Source: JBFHFS01 sp041583495
GTDB lineage: Bacteria; Bacteroidota; Bacteroidia; Bacteroidales; Marinilabiliaceae
DNA: 64,000 nucleotides
Direction: 5' to 3'
NCBI GenBank assembly: GCA_041583495.1
Contig: JBFHFS010000021.1
Span: 15,091 to 79,090, forward strand
The translations under genes and the position numbers were made by a program. Of this stretch, positions 62,030 through 64,000 are shown piece after piece. A model generated the notes under the pieces. That model did no database searches. It was not told the origin of the DNA and saw nothing but the letters and a program-made list of their open reading frames with translations. The number at the start of each line of letters is the position of its first letter. Position 1 is the first letter of the stretch.

Positions 62030-62935
62030 TTAATCTCTGGGTGCATAATATGGTTCAACATGAATTCCAATGTGGGATTGATTTCCAAATTTCTTTCTCA
62101 TTGATTTCTCAATCTCAGTTGCAATTTGATGTGAAGACTCAACAGACAAGTCTTTATCCACTTTGATGTGAACTTCAATCGCGAAAATGTCACCTATTTT
62201 CCTTGTTTTTAAATTATGAAAACCTTTTACGCCAGAAGTATTGATAATAATTTCTACTACCTCATTTTCAGTTTCTACAGGAAGCGAGCTCTCCAATAGT
62301 TCCTTAATACTTGGATTTGCGATGTCCCATGCTACTTTCAAAATAAAAAAACTGACAATTATTCCTGCAATAGGATCTAAAACTCTCCACTTTTCCCCAA
62401 AAAGAATTGCGCCAGAAATACCTAATGCAGTGCCAATGGACGAAAAAGCATCAGACCTATGATGCCAGGCATTTGCAACCATAGCCTGACTATTTACTTT
62501 CTTTCCAAGTATTTTTGTGTACCAGAATAAGCCTTCTTTAACTACTATTGAAATTAATGCCGCATATAGAGCTATATAACCTGGCTCTTCTATTACCCCC
62601 CCATGGATTGAATCAATTACTTTCTTCGAACTGGTCCACAAAATTCCTGCTCCTACAAACATCAATGCAAAACTAATTAGCATCGTAGCAAAGGTTTCAT
62701 ACTTCCCATGTCCATATTGATGATTTTTGTCTCGTTCTTTGCCTGAAACTCTAATAAAAACCAGGACGATTATGTCTGTCACTAAATCCGATAATGAATG
62801 GACACCATCAGCTATCATTGCCGAACTCTTTCCGACAATACCAGCAATTATTTTTCCCACAGTCAATATCAAATTGGCAACTGAGCCAATAAACGTCGCA
62901 TTTCTTATTGTCTTTATTCTACCACCAGTATTCAT
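62030..62935 (-). CDS. Cation diffusion facilitator (CDF) family transporter
   Basis: A 301-residue metal exporter of the FieF/ZitB-related family with about six membrane helices. Metal-site signatures: ADGVHSLSDLVTD in TM2 (HxxxD) and AWHHRSDAFSSIG in TM5 (HxxxD). It has a C-terminal cytoplasmic domain (KVDKDLSVESSHQIATEIEK) and ends near HIGIHVEPYY. It exports Zn, Fe, Co or similar divalent metal ions in exchange for protons. Single gene followed by a palindrome-rich spacer. Confidence 0.92.
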   Translation of the reverse strand: MNTGGRIKTIRNATFIGSVANLILTVGKIIAGIVGKSSAMIADGVHSLSDLVTDIIVLVFIRVSGKERDKNHQYGHGKYETFATMLISFALMFVGAGILWTSSKKVIDSIHGGVIEEPGYIALYAALISIVVKEGLFWYTKILGKKVNSQAMVANAWHHRSDAFSSIGTALGISGAILFGEKWRVLDPIAGIIVSFFILKVAWDIANPSIKELLESSLPVETENEVVEIIINTSGVKGFHNLKTRKIGDIFAIEVHIKVDKDLSVESSHQIATEIEKSMRKKFGNQSHIGIHVEPYYAPRD

Positions 62936-62973
62936 AAATTATTGATTTTGCTTGCTAGCAGGTTTTTCACCAT

Positions 62974-63110
62974 TACAAACAACGTGTGGCCGTATGAAAT
63001 AGTTGCGCAATTGGGAGCACGAACCTGTCAAACCGGATATTAAATGTGATATCGTTCACATTTAGCACTTTTCGCGCAATGTTTTTTACCGCGGGTTAGG
63101 TGTTGTTGTA
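62974..63110. repeat. Long imperfect palindrome, about 137 bp, attC/VCR-like
   Basis: Left arm 62974-63008 and right arm 63074-63110 are inverted copies with bulges: TACAAACAAC against GTTGTTGTA, then ATGAAATAGTTGCGC against GCGCAATGTTTTTTACCG. At the centre is a perfect 8-bp hairpin, AAATGTGA/TCACATTT, around 63041-63062. It ends 3 bp from the stop of the serine hydrolase gene and contains GTTAGGT (63095-63101). Its size and form are like large integron recombination sites; this is inference. Confidence 0.55.
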
Positions 63111-63113
63111 TCG

Positions 63114-64000
63114 TTAGCTCCTCAGTTTTGGGTGAATATTAGTCAAATCTTTAATTAAAAATTCTAATGGTTTACGCTTTTCTTTCGAGATTTTTCTATT
63201 GTCAGCATTTATTACAATTACCAAATCTAAATCTGGAACTACATTTATGATTTGTCCGCCATTTCCTGGGATAAACCAAGAATTAAATCCGTATTCAGTT
63301 TTCACCATTTGCCATTGACAGCAACTATATAAAGGATGTCTTATTTCAATGTATGGTTCAAATATTTTATTAATCCATTCTGATGAAACAATTTGTTTGT
63401 CATTCCATTTCCCTTTATTCAAATGTAGCAATCCGTATTTCGCAATGTCTCTTGATTTTAGTTTTAGTCCACCTCCAACATCATAAATTCCATTTTTTGA
63501 AAACCAATGATACTCTTTTATTCCAAGTGGTTCGAAGAGGTTTGTTTCAGTAAATTCCGCAATGTTTTGTCCTGTTGATGCTTTAATAATTTCTCCTATG
63601 ATAATATTGTTCGGGCCACTATATGCATATTTTGTACCTGGTATGGTTTCCATAGGTAACTCAATTGAGGCTTTAAATAAATTATCCACCCTATCCATTT
63701 TATAGCCCATGTTATTGACATCGTCAACGGGTAATGAAACTTCATCCCATTCAAAACCTGATGTATTAGTCAGTAGATGCTTAATGGTGATTATCTCTTT
63801 CAGCGTGTCATTTGATTGAGATAAATAGTCGGGAAAGAAATTGAGCATTTTTTCATCTTCATCTTTAATTCTCCCTTGTTCTATGGCTATACCTGTCATA
63901 ATTGCACTGAAACTTTTTGTTGTAGACCCTAAGAAATGAAGCTTATTTCCATCCCAATCATTATAATACTGCTCTACTACAAGCTCATTTTTGTGAATAA
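63114..64000 (-). CDS. Serine hydrolase, class C beta-lactamase-like (5' partial)
   Basis: The gene enters from the right edge; the frame is open to base 64000 without a start. Active-site motifs: Ser-x-x-Lys in GSTTKSFSA (around 63928-63942), Tyr in KYAYSGPNN (Y-S-G, a variant of Y-x-N), and FIPGNGGQIINVV near the end. It resembles periplasmic esterases and class C relatives such as EstB and AmpC-like peptidases; lactamase activity is not implied. It is distinct from the hydrolase at 42614. Followed by the long palindrome at 62974-63110. Confidence 0.85.
   Translation of the reverse strand, partial: IHKNELVVEQYYNDWDGNKLHFLGSTTKSFSAIMTGIAIEQGRIKDEDEKMLNFFPDYLSQSNDTLKEIITIKHLLTNTSGFEWDEVSLPVDDVNNMGYKMDRVDNLFKASIELPMETIPGTKYAYSGPNNIIIGEIIKASTGQNIAEFTETNLFEPLGIKEYHWFSKNGIYDVGGGLKLKSRDIAKYGLLHLNKGKWNDKQIVSSEWINKIFEPYIEIRHPLYSCCQWQMVKTEYGFNSWFIPGNGGQIINVVPDLDLVIVINADNRKISKEKRKPLEFLIKDLTNIHPKLRS

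Overview
The window is from a Bacteroidota chromosome, most likely a marine or sediment member of the Marinilabiliales/Bacteroidales. The evidence is type IX secretion (T9SS) C-terminal sorting tails with YPNP-type motifs, Bacteroidota lipoproteins with acidic residues after the lipid Cys, promoters of the form TTG-N19-TAnnTTTG, LytTR two-component genes, and a long PurB and etfB-etfA-acd set typical of the phylum. No rRNA, tRNA, CRISPR, prophage or integrase was seen.

Layout. 0-13 kb: a PorV/PorQ-like barrel coupled to a subtilisin-like T9SS protease, an epimerase-like gene, small envelope genes, an LVIVD lipoprotein, purB, an MsbA-type ABC exporter and a LutA-like protein. 13.5-21.5 kb: a GH2 glycosidase, a broken REP-associated transposase, periplasmic msrB, and etfB-etfA-acyl-CoA dehydrogenase. 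22-29 kb: a complete tetR-tolC-MFP-RND efflux operon with a perfect operator palindrome on its promoter and a PII-like gene at its end. 29-33 kb: a Gly/Met-rich secreted protein, then a sulfatase-fucosidase pair that suggests use of sulfated fucose glycans. 33-38 kb: two T9SS cargo proteins followed by a LytS/LytTR two-component pair. 38-41.5 kb: a 1177-residue secreted fusion of two beta-helix units, a metallo-beta-lactamase domain and paired EF-hands.

From about 42 kb to the end the DNA is visibly more A+T rich and the gene content becomes accessory: serine hydrolases, NAD(P)-binding proteins, SDRs, YdeI, aldo/keto reductase, two AraC regulators, nitroreductase, DUF4437, radical SAM, acyltransferase, beta-propeller, SnoaL, SRPBCC, flavodoxin and a CDF transporter. 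Many of these genes stand singly and are followed by intergenic imperfect palindromes 80-140 bp long, reminiscent of integron attC sites. Two intergenic spacers carry diverged copies of the same roughly 105-bp element. This gives the region the look of a gene-cassette island, although no integrase is present.

The best-supported new observation is a small regulon. The SDR gene (61571) and the SRPBCC gene (60523) have the same promoter architecture: a 27-bp operator, 22 nt to a GAAATTTGCA box, then 33 nt to the ATG. A related tandem site lies before the metallo-hydrolase gene (58201). All three lie in the run of genes that ends with an AraC regulator (56132-57046), the likely controller. A REPIN-like pair of inverted palindromic units lies in the same cluster. 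A dense run of hairpins at 53.27-53.43 kb is a candidate structured RNA.
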